This document shows positions 9,871 through 18,534 of a stretch of 64,000 nucleotides of DNA, piece by piece. This DNA is from Neobacillus sp. FSL H8-0543 (GTDB lineage: Bacteria; Bacillota; Bacilli; Bacillales; Cytobacillaceae). Each line of letters opens with the position of its first letter. Positions within the stretch are counted from its first letter, which is position 1. Where the stretch lies: positions 4,662,501 through 4,726,500 of the forward strand of contig NZ_CP151943.1 in NCBI RefSeq assembly GCF_038592905.1. Reading direction: 5' to 3'. A program made the position numbers and the translations under genes. The notes under the pieces were generated by a model. The model saw nothing but the letters and a program-made list of their open reading frames with translations, ran no database searches and was not told the DNA's origin.

Positions 9871-10041
9871 TTTACGAGGGTTATAAGGGAAAGTACATTG
9901 GAATACAATCTTATAGAGAAAGCGGAACCTACGACATTTGATTTTACTCTAATAAAGAGATTTGCAATATTCAAGTTTATGTTTTCAACTGGATACGAGA
10001 AACTAGCTAATGAAAAAACTGTTTAAAGGGGTGGAAGCTTC

Positions 10042-10800
10042 ATGACTTGGAAGAATAACTTAAAAGCTAAAATCACTGTGCAAATGGCTAAGTACATACC
10101 TGCTGTTTATAACCGCTTTAGCCTCAGTCAAACAAAAAAGATGAACACAACCGTAGAAACAAAAATAAGCAAGCCTCTTTCCGAATGCAGAGTGGCTCTC
10201 ATAACAAGTGCTGGCGTACACCTGAAGGAAGACGAGCCCTTTAACGTCTTAAGTAATGGAGACTATAGCTACAGAATCATCCCAGCTGACACGGATATAG
10301 AGGACTTGGAGGTCACTCATATATATTACGATACAAAATCCGCTAAGATTGATAAGTCAATTGTTTTTCCTCTGGTTCAATTAAGAGAGTTTGCCCATAA
10401 AGGCATAATTGGATCTGTATCCAATACCAACATAGGACTTAATGGGGGCACTCTTAATCAGATTCCTCACGAAGAAGAAACTGCACCAAAAGTGATTAGG
10501 GAATTAATAAAAGATAAGGTGGATATTGCCCTGCTCACCCCCGGCTGAGGCTCTTGTCATAATATTCTTGGGCTGTATGCCCGAGCGATAGAGCAATCAG
10601 GTATTACCACAGTCATGATTAGTTTAATTCCTGGAATTGCAGAGAAACTAAATATACCAAGAACGCTCATGGTTCCATTTAAATTGGGTAGGACCTGTGG
10701 GGAACCGTTCGACTATGAAACGAGAGAGAAAGTTGTTTATCAAATGCTTGAATTATCAAATGAACATACAGGTACAATTAATAGTTATAAGATAAAGTAG
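10042..10800 (+). CDS. Selenoprotein: glycine/betaine/sarcosine/D-proline reductase selenoprotein-B-like family (in-frame UGA = Sec169)
   Basis: The frame opens at ATG 10042 (GGGGTGG upstream), reaches TGA at 10546-10548 and continues in the same frame to TAG at 10798-10800, giving 252 residues with the TGA as codon 169. The junction reads LLTPG-U-GSCHNILGLYARAIEQSGI. This is the redox UxxC/CxxC position of selenoprotein-B-like proteins, where TPG-U-xxCH is the expected context. The N-terminal half (DYSYRIIPADTDIEDLEVTH, VFPLVQLREFA) also fits that family. A hairpin with a loop G lies 18 bases after the UGA. The role is probably redox or reductase-like and uncharacterised. Conventional gene calling would split it into two false ORFs. 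No Sec machinery is seen in the window. Confidence 0.85.
10567..10585 (+). promoter_or_regulatory. Bacterial SECIS-like element
   Basis: Stem CTTGGGC/GCCCGAG (7 bp, one G-U) closing the five-base loop TGTAT. It starts 18 bases after the in-frame TGA, with a G as the second loop base. Bacterial SECIS elements need a hairpin loop roughly 16-37 bases after UGA with a G among the first two loop bases, so the fit is good. Confidence 0.75.
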
Positions 10801-10828
10801 ACTAGGGGAACGGTCTACTGGATTTTTC
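10796..10828 (+). terminator. Terminator after the selenoprotein gene
   Basis: AGTAGAC/GTCTACT stem overlapping the stop codon, followed after a few bases by TTTTT. The loop (TAGGGGAACG) carries a trace of the dispersed repeat. Confidence 0.6.
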
Positions 10829-11093
10829 TTGCTAATCTGGAACCTCCCCTTTGATTTGTGGTGCGATGTCCCAAAAATCCCCTACACAATTATGTGCTAG
10901 GCAATATTTTTTTTTCCTTTATAGGTTTGTTTCATTTGGTAATTGATATAGATGAATAAAAAAAGGAGCTAGGCACATTAACTAGGGAACATAGAATAAA
11001 ATGATTGTATTTGCTCCAAACTAAAAACCTAGGACTTACACATTTTTTGAACTGTATACCACTAACAAAACTGTGTGACAGGAGGATATAGTT

Positions 11094-11741
11094 GTGGCAA
11101 ATTTAGTCGAATGTAAAGCATGTGGTAAGGAAATTGCAAAAGGTGTTACGAAATGCCCGCATTGTGGTAAAGATCAACGTAATTGGTTTATGAGACACAA
11201 GATCATTACCTTTATCTTAACGATTATTGTTTTGGCTATTCTTGTAAATATGTTAGGTGGTGGTGATGAAACGACAACTGACACAAATATAAACACAAAT
11301 CAATCAGCAGAAAAAGCACCTGAAGAAAAGGTCTATCAGCTAAATGATGTTGTTAAAGTTAATAATGCAGAGGTAACAGTAACAAAGGTTGAAGAGAAGA
11401 GTGTTATTGGCGACCCTAATTTTCTTGGAAAAGAAGCATCAGAAGGCGCAACTCTTGTAGGTGTTCAATATAAATTGAAAAATGCTTCTGATAAACCTAT
11501 GGGAATGTTTGATCAACCAACAATCAATTTAGTTGATGAAAAAGGTACGGAATATGACTCTGATATTGATGCTAGTGGTGCATATGCAACAGAAACAGGA
11601 ATTGATAATTCAAAAATTTTGTCTGACTTAAACCCGGGTATTACAGTAACTGGAACAACTGTTTATGAGATTTCAAAAGAATCTTTTGACCAAGGTAAAT
11701 GGTATATCCAAATAGATAATCAAAAAGTTCAAATTAAGTAA
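11094..11741 (+). CDS. Zinc-ribbon membrane protein with DUF4352 domain
   Basis: A 215-residue protein. An N-terminal zinc ribbon (CKACGKEIAKGVTKCPHCG) is followed by one membrane helix (about residues 36-54), a Thr/Asn-rich linker and an extracellular immunoglobulin-like DUF4352 domain (TLVGVQYKLKNASDKPM ...). The GTG start has AGGAGG eight bases upstream. DUF4352 proteins are exported and often described as Telomeric-repeat-like or lipoprotein modules of unknown role. The gene is monocistronic with a terminator after it. Confidence 0.8.
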   Translation: MANLVECKACGKEIAKGVTKCPHCGKDQRNWFMRHKIITFILTIIVLAILVNMLGGGDETTTDTNINTNQSAEKAPEEKVYQLNDVVKVNNAEVTVTKVEEKSVIGDPNFLGKEASEGATLVGVQYKLKNASDKPMGMFDQPTINLVDEKGTEYDSDIDASGAYATETGIDNSKILSDLNPGITVTGTTVYEISKESFDQGKWYIQIDNQKVQIK

Positions 11742-12397
11742 TTAGATAGAAAAGGGCACGGGGTTCTCTAACGGGTTCCGTTAACTATCGCAAACATTAA
11801 AAATGTAATGCAAAATGACCTTCAAATTGTATGGTAATTTGGAGGTCTATTTTTGTTGATATAAAGGGATTTCAATAATTTTTTTTGGGGAGAATTTGTA
11901 GTGCAATTTGTATATTAAAATGTGGGGGTACAATAGCCAGTGAACCGCAGTAAAATACACTACCTTTTTACTTACAAATTGATATACAGAAAAATATTAA
12001 GGTTAGGGTCTGTTATAACTCAATGTTGATTGCACTGTATATGAAAAATAAACGGTAAAATTCCGGCTAAATTGGGAAATACCCATATTTCCTTATAAAT
12101 AAGGGAAGTTTTTCCGTTTATACTATCTAAATCTTTGGATTTTGTCTTATTTAAAGCAGTTAATCGGAATATCTCCGCTTATATCCGTTTCTTAAACTTC
12201 GCCTATATACATTAGCAGGAAATTCTCCGCCTATGAATTCTCATACCTACACAAAAAACGATTCGGAGAGGGCGGAAATGGGAGTGAATACTGATGAAAG
12301 CCACCAGAACCGTCCCTTGGTTTACATATTTTCATATATGCGGAGGAATGCTAAGACACGGAATATTTTTACATTCTTTTTAGGGTCTGGTGGATTG
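11742..12397. other. 656-base gap with terminator and CCG-rich short motifs
   Basis: After the terminator at 11817 no gene is seen. From about 12050 to 12270 the AT-rich sequence carries repeated short motifs of the type TCCGCTTATA (near 12061, 12114, 12172, 12186, 12223), and a GAACCGTCCCTTGG repeat half lies near 12308. The open frame running through 12233..12397 is taken as non-coding extension of the germination gene. Confidence 0.5.
11817..11853 (+). terminator. Terminator after the DUF4352 gene
   Basis: GACCTTCAAATT / AATTTGGAGGTC stem (12 bp, one G-U) with a 7-nt loop, followed by TATTTTTG. Confidence 0.8.
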
Positions 12398-13921
12398 ATG
12401 TTTAAAAAAAGACTGAAACCAAAACAGCTGAATCAGTACGATACTCCACAGGCTAAGTCAATTGTGGAGGTATTTGAAAAGGCAAAGAAATCAAGTGACT
12501 TTACCACGATTTATCCAGGGAAGACCACTGACTTTATTCAAATTAGTTTCTATAAGACGTTGATTAATCCAGAGTTACTCCATCGTTCGCTACTTCCGTA
12601 TTTAATGGGAAAAATGCATGAAATCAAGGACCTCACTGATGTAAAGAACATCATCCCAATAGAGGATATTCAGATTACCTCAGATGGAGAGCAAGTGGAA
12701 GAGAGTCTTCATAAAGGATTTGCTGTGATCCAAATAGGTGAACATAAGCAGGGATGTGCACTCATTAGTTTGGAGAATGCTCTCCTTGGTAATCGAACCA
12801 CAAATGAGACGGAAAATGAATTTAGTGTAATTGGGCCGAAAACGGGATTTATCGAAGATCTCACTACCAATCTCCATTTATTAAGAAGTGATCTGGTAAC
12901 ATCTGATCTCATTTTCGAGGAATTAGAGGTGGGAACCAGATCGAAAACAAAGGTGGTCATTGCCTATTTAGAGGGCGTAACAAATCCGCAATATGTTCGT
13001 ACAGCCAAGCAACGGATTACCGACCTGAACATTGATGTGGTTTTCGATAATACCCAATTGGAACAATTGATATCTGATCATTCTACTACACCGTTTCCCT
13101 TGTATATTACAACAGAGAGAGTGGATAGAGCTGTGCATGCCTTGATTTTAGGTCAAGTGGCCATCTTAAGTGATAAATCCTGCTATGTCGTGACAGGTCC
13201 ATCCAATATTACAGATTTTTTTTCATCGCCCGAGGACTTTTATCTGCCCTGGGTAGTAGCCAGCTTTTTTAAGCTCATCCGAATTACTGGTGTATTATTT
13301 TCTGTTTTTTCGACTTCCTTCTATGTAGCCATCTTAACGTTTCATTTTGAGGTCGTTCCGAAGGATTTATTGGGGCCGATTATCTACTCCCGTGCAAATG
13401 TTCCGTTTCCCCCAGTAGTGGAGGTTTTATTTTTAGAAATTACGATTGAATTCTTGAGGGAAGCGGGTGCCCGACTGCCAACCAAAATCGGCCAAACCCT
13501 TGGGATTGTTGGAGGAATAGTGATTGGTCAGGCAACCGTGGAGGCAGCCTTAACAAGTAATATCTTATTGATCATTGTCGCATTATCGGCTCTGTCTTCC
13601 TTTACGACCCCTATTTATAAAATGTCGAATGCGGTTCGATTATTGCGGTATCCGTTTATTCTACTTGCTTCAATTTGGGGCGGATTTGGTATTTATGTCG
13701 GGGTCATTTTTCTAATTGGCCATTTGATCCGCCTCAAGTCTTTAGGTAGTCCTTATATGCTCCCATTATTCCCGTATCGAAAAGGTGGTTTCACAACGGC
13801 CTTTAGTCGACCAAATTATCTTAAGCTAAAAAATCGCGTATCGTTTTTACGACCTTTAAGCCGAAAAAGGTTTGAGCCAGTTGCCAATCAGGACCCTGAA
13901 GAAGGGCTTAATTCTGAATAA
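12398..13921 (+). CDS. GerA-family spore germination protein (A subunit)
   Basis: A 507-residue nutrient-receptor A subunit. It has a large N-terminal hydrophilic domain, the conserved stretch ending in FLRRDL-like helices, then about five membrane helices (WVVASFFKLIRITGV..., EAGARLPTKIGQTLGIVGG). It resides in the spore inner membrane with the B and C subunits and senses germinants. I chose the ATG at 12398: the longest frame adds 55 residues that include a copy of the dispersed GAACCGTCCC repeat and are unlike GerA N-termini. The Shine-Dalgarno there is weak, so the start is uncertain. Operon order A-C-B is as in gerK. Confidence 0.85.
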   Translation: MFKKRLKPKQLNQYDTPQAKSIVEVFEKAKKSSDFTTIYPGKTTDFIQISFYKTLINPELLHRSLLPYLMGKMHEIKDLTDVKNIIPIEDIQITSDGEQVEESLHKGFAVIQIGEHKQGCALISLENALLGNRTTNETENEFSVIGPKTGFIEDLTTNLHLLRSDLVTSDLIFEELEVGTRSKTKVVIAYLEGVTNPQYVRTAKQRITDLNIDVVFDNTQLEQLISDHSTTPFPLYITTERVDRAVHALILGQVAILSDKSCYVVTGPSNITDFFSSPEDFYLPWVVASFFKLIRITGVLFSVFSTSFYVAILTFHFEVVPKDLLGPIIYSRANVPFPPVVEVLFLEITIEFLREAGARLPTKIGQTLGIVGGIVIGQATVEAALTSNILLIIVALSALSSFTTPIYKMSNAVRLLRYPFILLASIWGGFGIYVGVIFLIGHLIRLKSLGSPYMLPLFPYRKGGFTTAFSRPNYLKLKNRVSFLRPLSRKRFEPVANQDPEEGLNSE

Positions 13922-13947
13922 ATTTCTGTAGAGAGGGGAGACAATCT

Positions 13948-15048
13948 ATGAATATGAGGAGATATTGGATTTTCTCTTTGTTACTATTGATTTGTTTGCT
14001 CAGTCTTTTTGGGTGTATACGTATGAGAACCATTGATAAATTAAGCATTGTCCACGTGTTTGGATTTGATTTAGCTGAGGATAAGCAATTGATTGGAACG
14101 GCACTCTATCCAGATTACACACAAAGTAAGACGTTTGACGATGTTCAAGTATTGCGGGTAAAAGCTCCTGCTAGCAGCTTGTTTTACCAAAAAATGAATA
14201 AACATACGAAGACACCTGTTAAGCTGTCAAAAATTCGCGTGTTAGTGATAGGAAAGGACTATGCGGAACAGGGGATTGCGGCAACAGTGAGTCGATTTAT
14301 TAACACGCCAGAGCTTGGGACTAGTATTCAAGTTGCTGTCTCTGAACAATCCGCTGAGAAAACCTTAACGGCCTTTAGTAAAGAGAAATCACTTACATTG
14401 GTTGATATGCTCCAACATAATATGAAAACACAGAATTTGCCAGAAATGAATCTGCATAACTTTTTGAATCATTTCTACGGTCAAGGGTTGGATTCATATG
14501 TTCCGATGATTAACCTTGACAAAGATGACAAAATTATGGTGAATGGAATCGGGATTTTTAAGGATGACAAGTTTAAGCTTCAGTTAAATGAAGAGCAGAC
14601 GTTTCTCTTTTCTACATTGAAAGATAGCCATAATGAAGGGTCTTTAAAATTGAATGTAAAGGAAAAAGATCGCAAAGGTCTGTTAATCGTTCGCGGGTTC
14701 AAAAATAGACAAAGGTGGAAAGTTGTCGAGAACCGTCAACAAGAACAAGAGTTGAAGCTAACCTTACATCTCGAATGTTCTATTTATCAATATCCAAACT
14801 GGATTGATATTAAGAAAGAAGAAGATAAAAAGCTTCTGAAAAAGTATATCAAAACAGGTGTGAAAAAAAAGGTGGAAGGCTTATTAGCAACACTGAAAGA
14901 GAATGAGGTTGATCCAGTAGGAATTGGCAATATCGTCAGATCAAAGGAAAAAGTCTGGAATGAACGTTCTTTTTACGAGAGGTATCCTACTTTGCCCATT
15001 CAAGTAGAGGTTCAAATCGAAGTTATCCATTCAGGTCTTGATGTTTAA
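13948..15048 (+). CDS. Ger(x)C family spore germination lipoprotein (C subunit)
   Basis: A 366-residue lipoprotein. The signal peptide ends in lipobox LFGC (Cys23), followed by the mature Ger(x)C fold with the VHVFGFDLAEDKQLIGTALYP region and a C-terminal FYERYPTLPIQVEVQIEV. C subunits are anchored to the outer face of the spore inner membrane and are required for receptor function. GGGGAG lies seven bases before the ATG, 26 bases after the A-subunit stop. Confidence 0.9.
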   Translation: MNMRRYWIFSLLLLICLLSLFGCIRMRTIDKLSIVHVFGFDLAEDKQLIGTALYPDYTQSKTFDDVQVLRVKAPASSLFYQKMNKHTKTPVKLSKIRVLVIGKDYAEQGIAATVSRFINTPELGTSIQVAVSEQSAEKTLTAFSKEKSLTLVDMLQHNMKTQNLPEMNLHNFLNHFYGQGLDSYVPMINLDKDDKIMVNGIGIFKDDKFKLQLNEEQTFLFSTLKDSHNEGSLKLNVKEKDRKGLLIVRGFKNRQRWKVVENRQQEQELKLTLHLECSIYQYPNWIDIKKEEDKKLLKKYIKTGVKKKVEGLLATLKENEVDPVGIGNIVRSKEKVWNERSFYERYPTLPIQVEVQIEVIHSGLDV

Positions 15049-15064
15049 CAGATAAGGATGATAA

Positions 15065-16192
15065 ATGATGCAATCAAAGGTTAAGGAAAGTGCCATGGTC
15101 TCCCCCTATCTCCTGTTCTTCCTCATTCATGGATCACAAACAGGGATTGGTGTATTAAGGTTTCAATCGACTATTATCAAGGGTGCAGAGCAGGATGCAT
15201 GGGTGTCCGTATTGGGAGTGGGTCTCAGTTTGCACATCCTTTTCTTGATGATACTCCATATCATCAGAAATTCGAGTCAAGGAGATATTATATCGTTCCA
15301 TACCGATACCTTTGGAAAAATAATCGGCAGCATCCTCAATATCATATTGTCACTTTACTTTTTAAGCTCGGGATTAATCGTGGTTCACAGCTATATTGAA
15401 ATTCTGCAAATTTGGGTGTTTGATGGAATTCCTTCTTGGGAATTTTCATTGGTTATCTGTGTTTTGCTTTATTACATAGTTTCTGGTGGGTTTCGATTGA
15501 TAACAGGAATTGCATTCTGGGGATTAATTATACCTAGTTTTTTGTGGTTTTCTATCTTCTATATCATGAGATTTGCCAACCTTACTTTCATCATGCCTTT
15601 CTTTAACCATGGTCTTAAAGACTATTTACTTTCTGCCAAAGAAAGTGGATTTAATTATTTGGGTTTTGAATCCGTACTGGTGTATTTTCCATTTATTAAA
15701 AATGGGATGAAGGAAAGTAAATGGGGACAATTCGGTTTGTTGTATACCACAATTATTACCTTACTAATTGTATTTGTATCTTTTACTTTCTTCTCACAAG
15801 GGAAAATGGCCCATTTATCCTGGCCAACCTTGTCGATGATCAAAGTTATCCAATTCCCTTTCCTAGAACGGTTTGAATTTATTTTTCTCTTTACCTGGCT
15901 GTTAGTGATTTTTCCTGTTATTAGTATTAATGTGTGGTCAAGTGTTCGGATTTTCAAAAAGACGTTTCGAAGACTAAAGCCGACCTTTGTACTCATCTTT
16001 ATTCTTTTTGGTTACTATTTATTTAATAGCAACGTGGTTGATACTGTTCAGGAGCAGCGATTGAACACATTGGTTTCTACCAGCGGTATCATTTTTATCT
16101 ACCTCTATATCCCGTTCTTATTTATAATTAGTTTTATTAAAAGCAAGATTGGAAATAGAAAGACTAGTGAAGTTGCTGAAACGGAGATGTAG
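15065..16192 (+). CDS. GerAB/ArcD/ProY family germination permease (B subunit)
   Basis: A 375-residue membrane protein with about ten helices of the amino-acid-permease-like GerB type (YLLFFLIHGSQTGIGVLRFQ at the N-terminus, GFRLITGIAFWGLI in the middle). B subunits bind the germinant in the membrane. It begins 16 bases after the C-subunit stop with AAGGATGATAA as ribosome binding site and closes the operon before a strong terminator. Late-forespore sigma-G expression is expected from family knowledge; I did not identify the promoter. Confidence 0.9.
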   Translation: MMQSKVKESAMVSPYLLFFLIHGSQTGIGVLRFQSTIIKGAEQDAWVSVLGVGLSLHILFLMILHIIRNSSQGDIISFHTDTFGKIIGSILNIILSLYFLSSGLIVVHSYIEILQIWVFDGIPSWEFSLVICVLLYYIVSGGFRLITGIAFWGLIIPSFLWFSIFYIMRFANLTFIMPFFNHGLKDYLLSAKESGFNYLGFESVLVYFPFIKNGMKESKWGQFGLLYTTIITLLIVFVSFTFFSQGKMAHLSWPTLSMIKVIQFPFLERFEFIFLFTWLLVIFPVISINVWSSVRIFKKTFRRLKPTFVLIFILFGYYLFNSNVVDTVQEQRLNTLVSTSGIIFIYLYIPFLFIISFIKSKIGNRKTSEVAETEM

Positions 16193-16235
16193 GAGGGGAG
16201 GGACATTCCAAAATTCAGGAGATGTATATTTTGAA

Positions 16236-16283
16236 AAAGTGCCAGGAACCATCCAATTATTTGGAAGTTGCCTGGCACTTTAT
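16236..16283 (+). terminator. Terminator of the germination operon
   Basis: Perfect 11-bp stem AAAGTGCCAGG / CCTGGCACTTT around a 24-nt loop that itself holds CCAA..TTGG. It carries both repeat words seen elsewhere in the window (GTGCCTGGCAC and GGAACCATCC). Confidence 0.75.
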
Positions 16284-16394
16284 TGTTGAAGCAGCTAATA
16301 TTTGTCTCTTGCTTGAATAGTACAGTTAAAGAGATTGTTTTTCAATGTTGAATCATACAATTAAAGTAGTCAGTCGAAAGTGAGGAGGAAGATG

Positions 16395-17252
16395 ATGATT
16401 GATTGCCATTTTCATGTGGATGAAACAATGCTAACTTTAGAAAAAATGATAGAAGGTATGGATAAAAATAATGTAATGAGAACAGCCCTAATTGCCACTA
16501 TGAATGAAACGATGTTTGAAGTAGATAGTACGTTTCAACATCATTTACAAAGCTTTTTCCGTTTACTAATACTAAATGCACCACCAATTGGGAATAAAAT
16601 TTATGATGGCCTAGTAAAGGATGGCTATTTTAAACTTTATGGAAATTCCTACAAAATTTTCGCCAAGCCTAATAATGATCTGGTTGCTACGGCATTGGAT
16701 AGATTTCCAGACAGATTTCTTGGCTGGGTAGCCGTAAATCCACGGATTCCTGAATCAATAGAAGAGGTAGAATTTTATCTTTCTAAACCTGGCTTTATTG
16801 GAGTAAAAGCTCATCCATTCATGCATGAATATCCAATTAAGGAACTTGATCCAGTTGGGGCGATGTGTGAATCAAAAGGAATACCGATGATTATTCATCT
16901 ATCTTCAGAACAAGACTCCTATAAATACCTACCAGAAAATTACCCGAAGCTTAAAATAATTTATGCTCACGCAGGTCTTCCTTTTTGGAAAAAACTATGG
17001 AAATACGTTAAGGATCAACCCAATGTATTCGTTGATACATCTAGTGATTATCTTAATCCGGCAATTGTAAAGATGGTAGTGGAATCAATAGGCTATCGTA
17101 AAGTTCTTTATGGTTGCGACGGACCATATGGAATGAAAAAATTTAATGAATATGACTATTCGGCAAAGAAAAGTTGGATTAAAACACTACCAATTCCAGA
17201 TAACCAAAAAGAATATATCCTTGGAAAAAACTTTTTAGGACTACTTGATTAG
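16395..17252 (+). CDS. Amidohydrolase family metal-dependent hydrolase
   Basis: A 285-residue TIM-barrel hydrolase of the amidohydrolase_2 (ACMSD/TatD-like) type. Metal-site motifs are MIDCHFHVDE at the start, GVKAHPFMHEY, MIIHLSSEQ, IIYAHAGLPFW and the terminal YGCDGPYG with the catalytic Asp. The ATG at 16395 has GAGGAGG six bases upstream; two earlier in-frame starts overlap that site and were rejected. Monocistronic; substrate unknown (decarboxylase or lactonase activity is possible). Confidence 0.85.
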   Translation: MIDCHFHVDETMLTLEKMIEGMDKNNVMRTALIATMNETMFEVDSTFQHHLQSFFRLLILNAPPIGNKIYDGLVKDGYFKLYGNSYKIFAKPNNDLVATALDRFPDRFLGWVAVNPRIPESIEEVEFYLSKPGFIGVKAHPFMHEYPIKELDPVGAMCESKGIPMIIHLSSEQDSYKYLPENYPKLKIIYAHAGLPFWKKLWKYVKDQPNVFVDTSSDYLNPAIVKMVVESIGYRKVLYGCDGPYGMKKFNEYDYSAKKSWIKTLPIPDNQKEYILGKNFLGLLD

Positions 17253-17375
17253 GACCATGGGAACAGTTCTCCGGGCTTTTTGTGATGATCCCTAATTTCT
17301 ATTCCATGAGGCTTTCCCACTATTGATAGACTTTAGATATACTAAAAAAACCGTAGGAACCGACAATCTTGGCTC
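17253..17375. repeat. Dispersed intergenic repeat, copy 5
   Basis: Begins GACCATGGGAACAGTTCTC immediately after the amidohydrolase stop, contains the middle block TTTCTATTCCATGAGGCTTTC and ends CCGTAGGAACCGACAATC. Confidence 0.65.
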
Positions 17376-17453
17376 GTTATATACTTTACTGAATACAAAC
17401 ATATAAGATTTAGAAAACTAACTGAGTACGAACTAAAATGGAGGAAATATTAC

Positions 17454-18221
17454 ATGAAAAAATTCGTATCAGTTATTTTATTAATAGGCTTATTAACAGG
17501 TTGTAATCAATCAGCAACACAAGATGAGATTTTAGAACAGCCAAAGAAAGAAACGAAAGAAACAACTTTAATAATTGATTCAAGTAAAGAAATAAATGGA
17601 AAATATCAAGCTACTGATAAGAATACTGGAAAGAAAATTATGGTAGATATTGAAGACGTGAATACTGATTTAATCCAGGGTGATGAGTTAAAGGTAGAAA
17701 TAAAAGAAGGAAAAGTTCACAAAGTAAAGACAGTAAAAGAAGTAGACACGAAAGAAGTAAAAAAGGTTGAAAAACCAAAACAACAAGTAATTGAAAAACC
17801 GAGAGTAGTACCAGAGGTAACGGAAAAGCCTGAAAATAAACCGGTAGAACAACCACAACCACAAATAGAACAAAAACCTGATGTCGTACATGAGAATCCA
17901 GAATTAGAAGAACAAATTACCGAACAACCAGCTCCACCTATTGAGATACCAGTAGAACCACAAAAACCAGTAGTACCACAGAAAACACCCCAAGAATTAT
18001 TTATAGAATATGTAGATAGTGGTAATTGGACATTAACAACTAACACAAACTATCTCAATGAACAGAGGTTATATGTATACGGTGTTCAAAAAGTTGAAGA
18101 AAATTTTGTAGGAAATTATGTAAAGAAATATGTAGAGCAAAATATTTCAGGGGGTAAACCAGTTACAGTTACAGTCTATCATGTAGGAAATGGGATAAAG
18201 ACATATAAATTTTCTTGGTAA
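17454..18221 (+). CDS. Hypothetical lipoprotein with Pro/Glu/Lys-rich linker
   Basis: A 255-residue lipoprotein. The lipobox LTGC gives Cys17, followed by a small beta-rich domain (KYQATDKNTGKKIMVDIED), a long charged Pro/Gln/Glu linker (about residues 100-185) and a compact C-terminal domain (PQELFIEYVDSGNWTLTTN...). GGAGG precedes the ATG by about ten bases. A decayed second copy of the start of the C-terminal domain lies at 21103-21185. No family is recognised. The linker suggests the C-terminal domain is held away from the membrane, perhaps near the wall. Confidence 0.75.
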   Translation: MKKFVSVILLIGLLTGCNQSATQDEILEQPKKETKETTLIIDSSKEINGKYQATDKNTGKKIMVDIEDVNTDLIQGDELKVEIKEGKVHKVKTVKEVDTKEVKKVEKPKQQVIEKPRVVPEVTEKPENKPVEQPQPQIEQKPDVVHENPELEEQITEQPAPPIEIPVEPQKPVVPQKTPQELFIEYVDSGNWTLTTNTNYLNEQRLYVYGVQKVEENFVGNYVKKYVEQNISGGKPVTVTVYHVGNGIKTYKFSW

Positions 18222-18534
18222 GGATTCATATATTTGAGGGTTTTGAAATAGATTTGGATTTTGTCGCAGTCGTTTTGGCCGATACAGAGGATGTTTTTTA
18301 AGACGATCCTGTTTTTTTGAAATGGAAAGCGATAGTAGGGTTAGTCCCCTAATAACTTTGAGTTTTAACGTATTGGGGGACTAAGCCTGATTCTCATCTT
18401 AACTACATTTTTTATGAATAAATTGGTAAAAACAGCAGAATAGATTGAACTATTTTGTTAGCTAAGACGTTTTATCTGTAGTTAAAAAAATTTTCAATAT
18501 AGGAATGATAGATAAATGAATAAGGGTGATGAGA
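18222..18534. other. Gap with two hairpins
   Basis: A short AGGAT/ATCCT hairpin followed by a T run (18288-18318) could end the lipoprotein transcript. A 14-bp hairpin (TTAGTCCCCTAATA, 18341-18354, with 18371-18384; one G-U) lacks a T run and is unexplained. No gene is seen. Confidence 0.5.

Noticed and set aside
10615..10800. Separate 61-residue gene downstream of the selenoprotein N-terminal part
   Set aside because: It is in the same phase as 10042..10548 with only a UGA between, has no ribosome binding site, and continues the same protein family.
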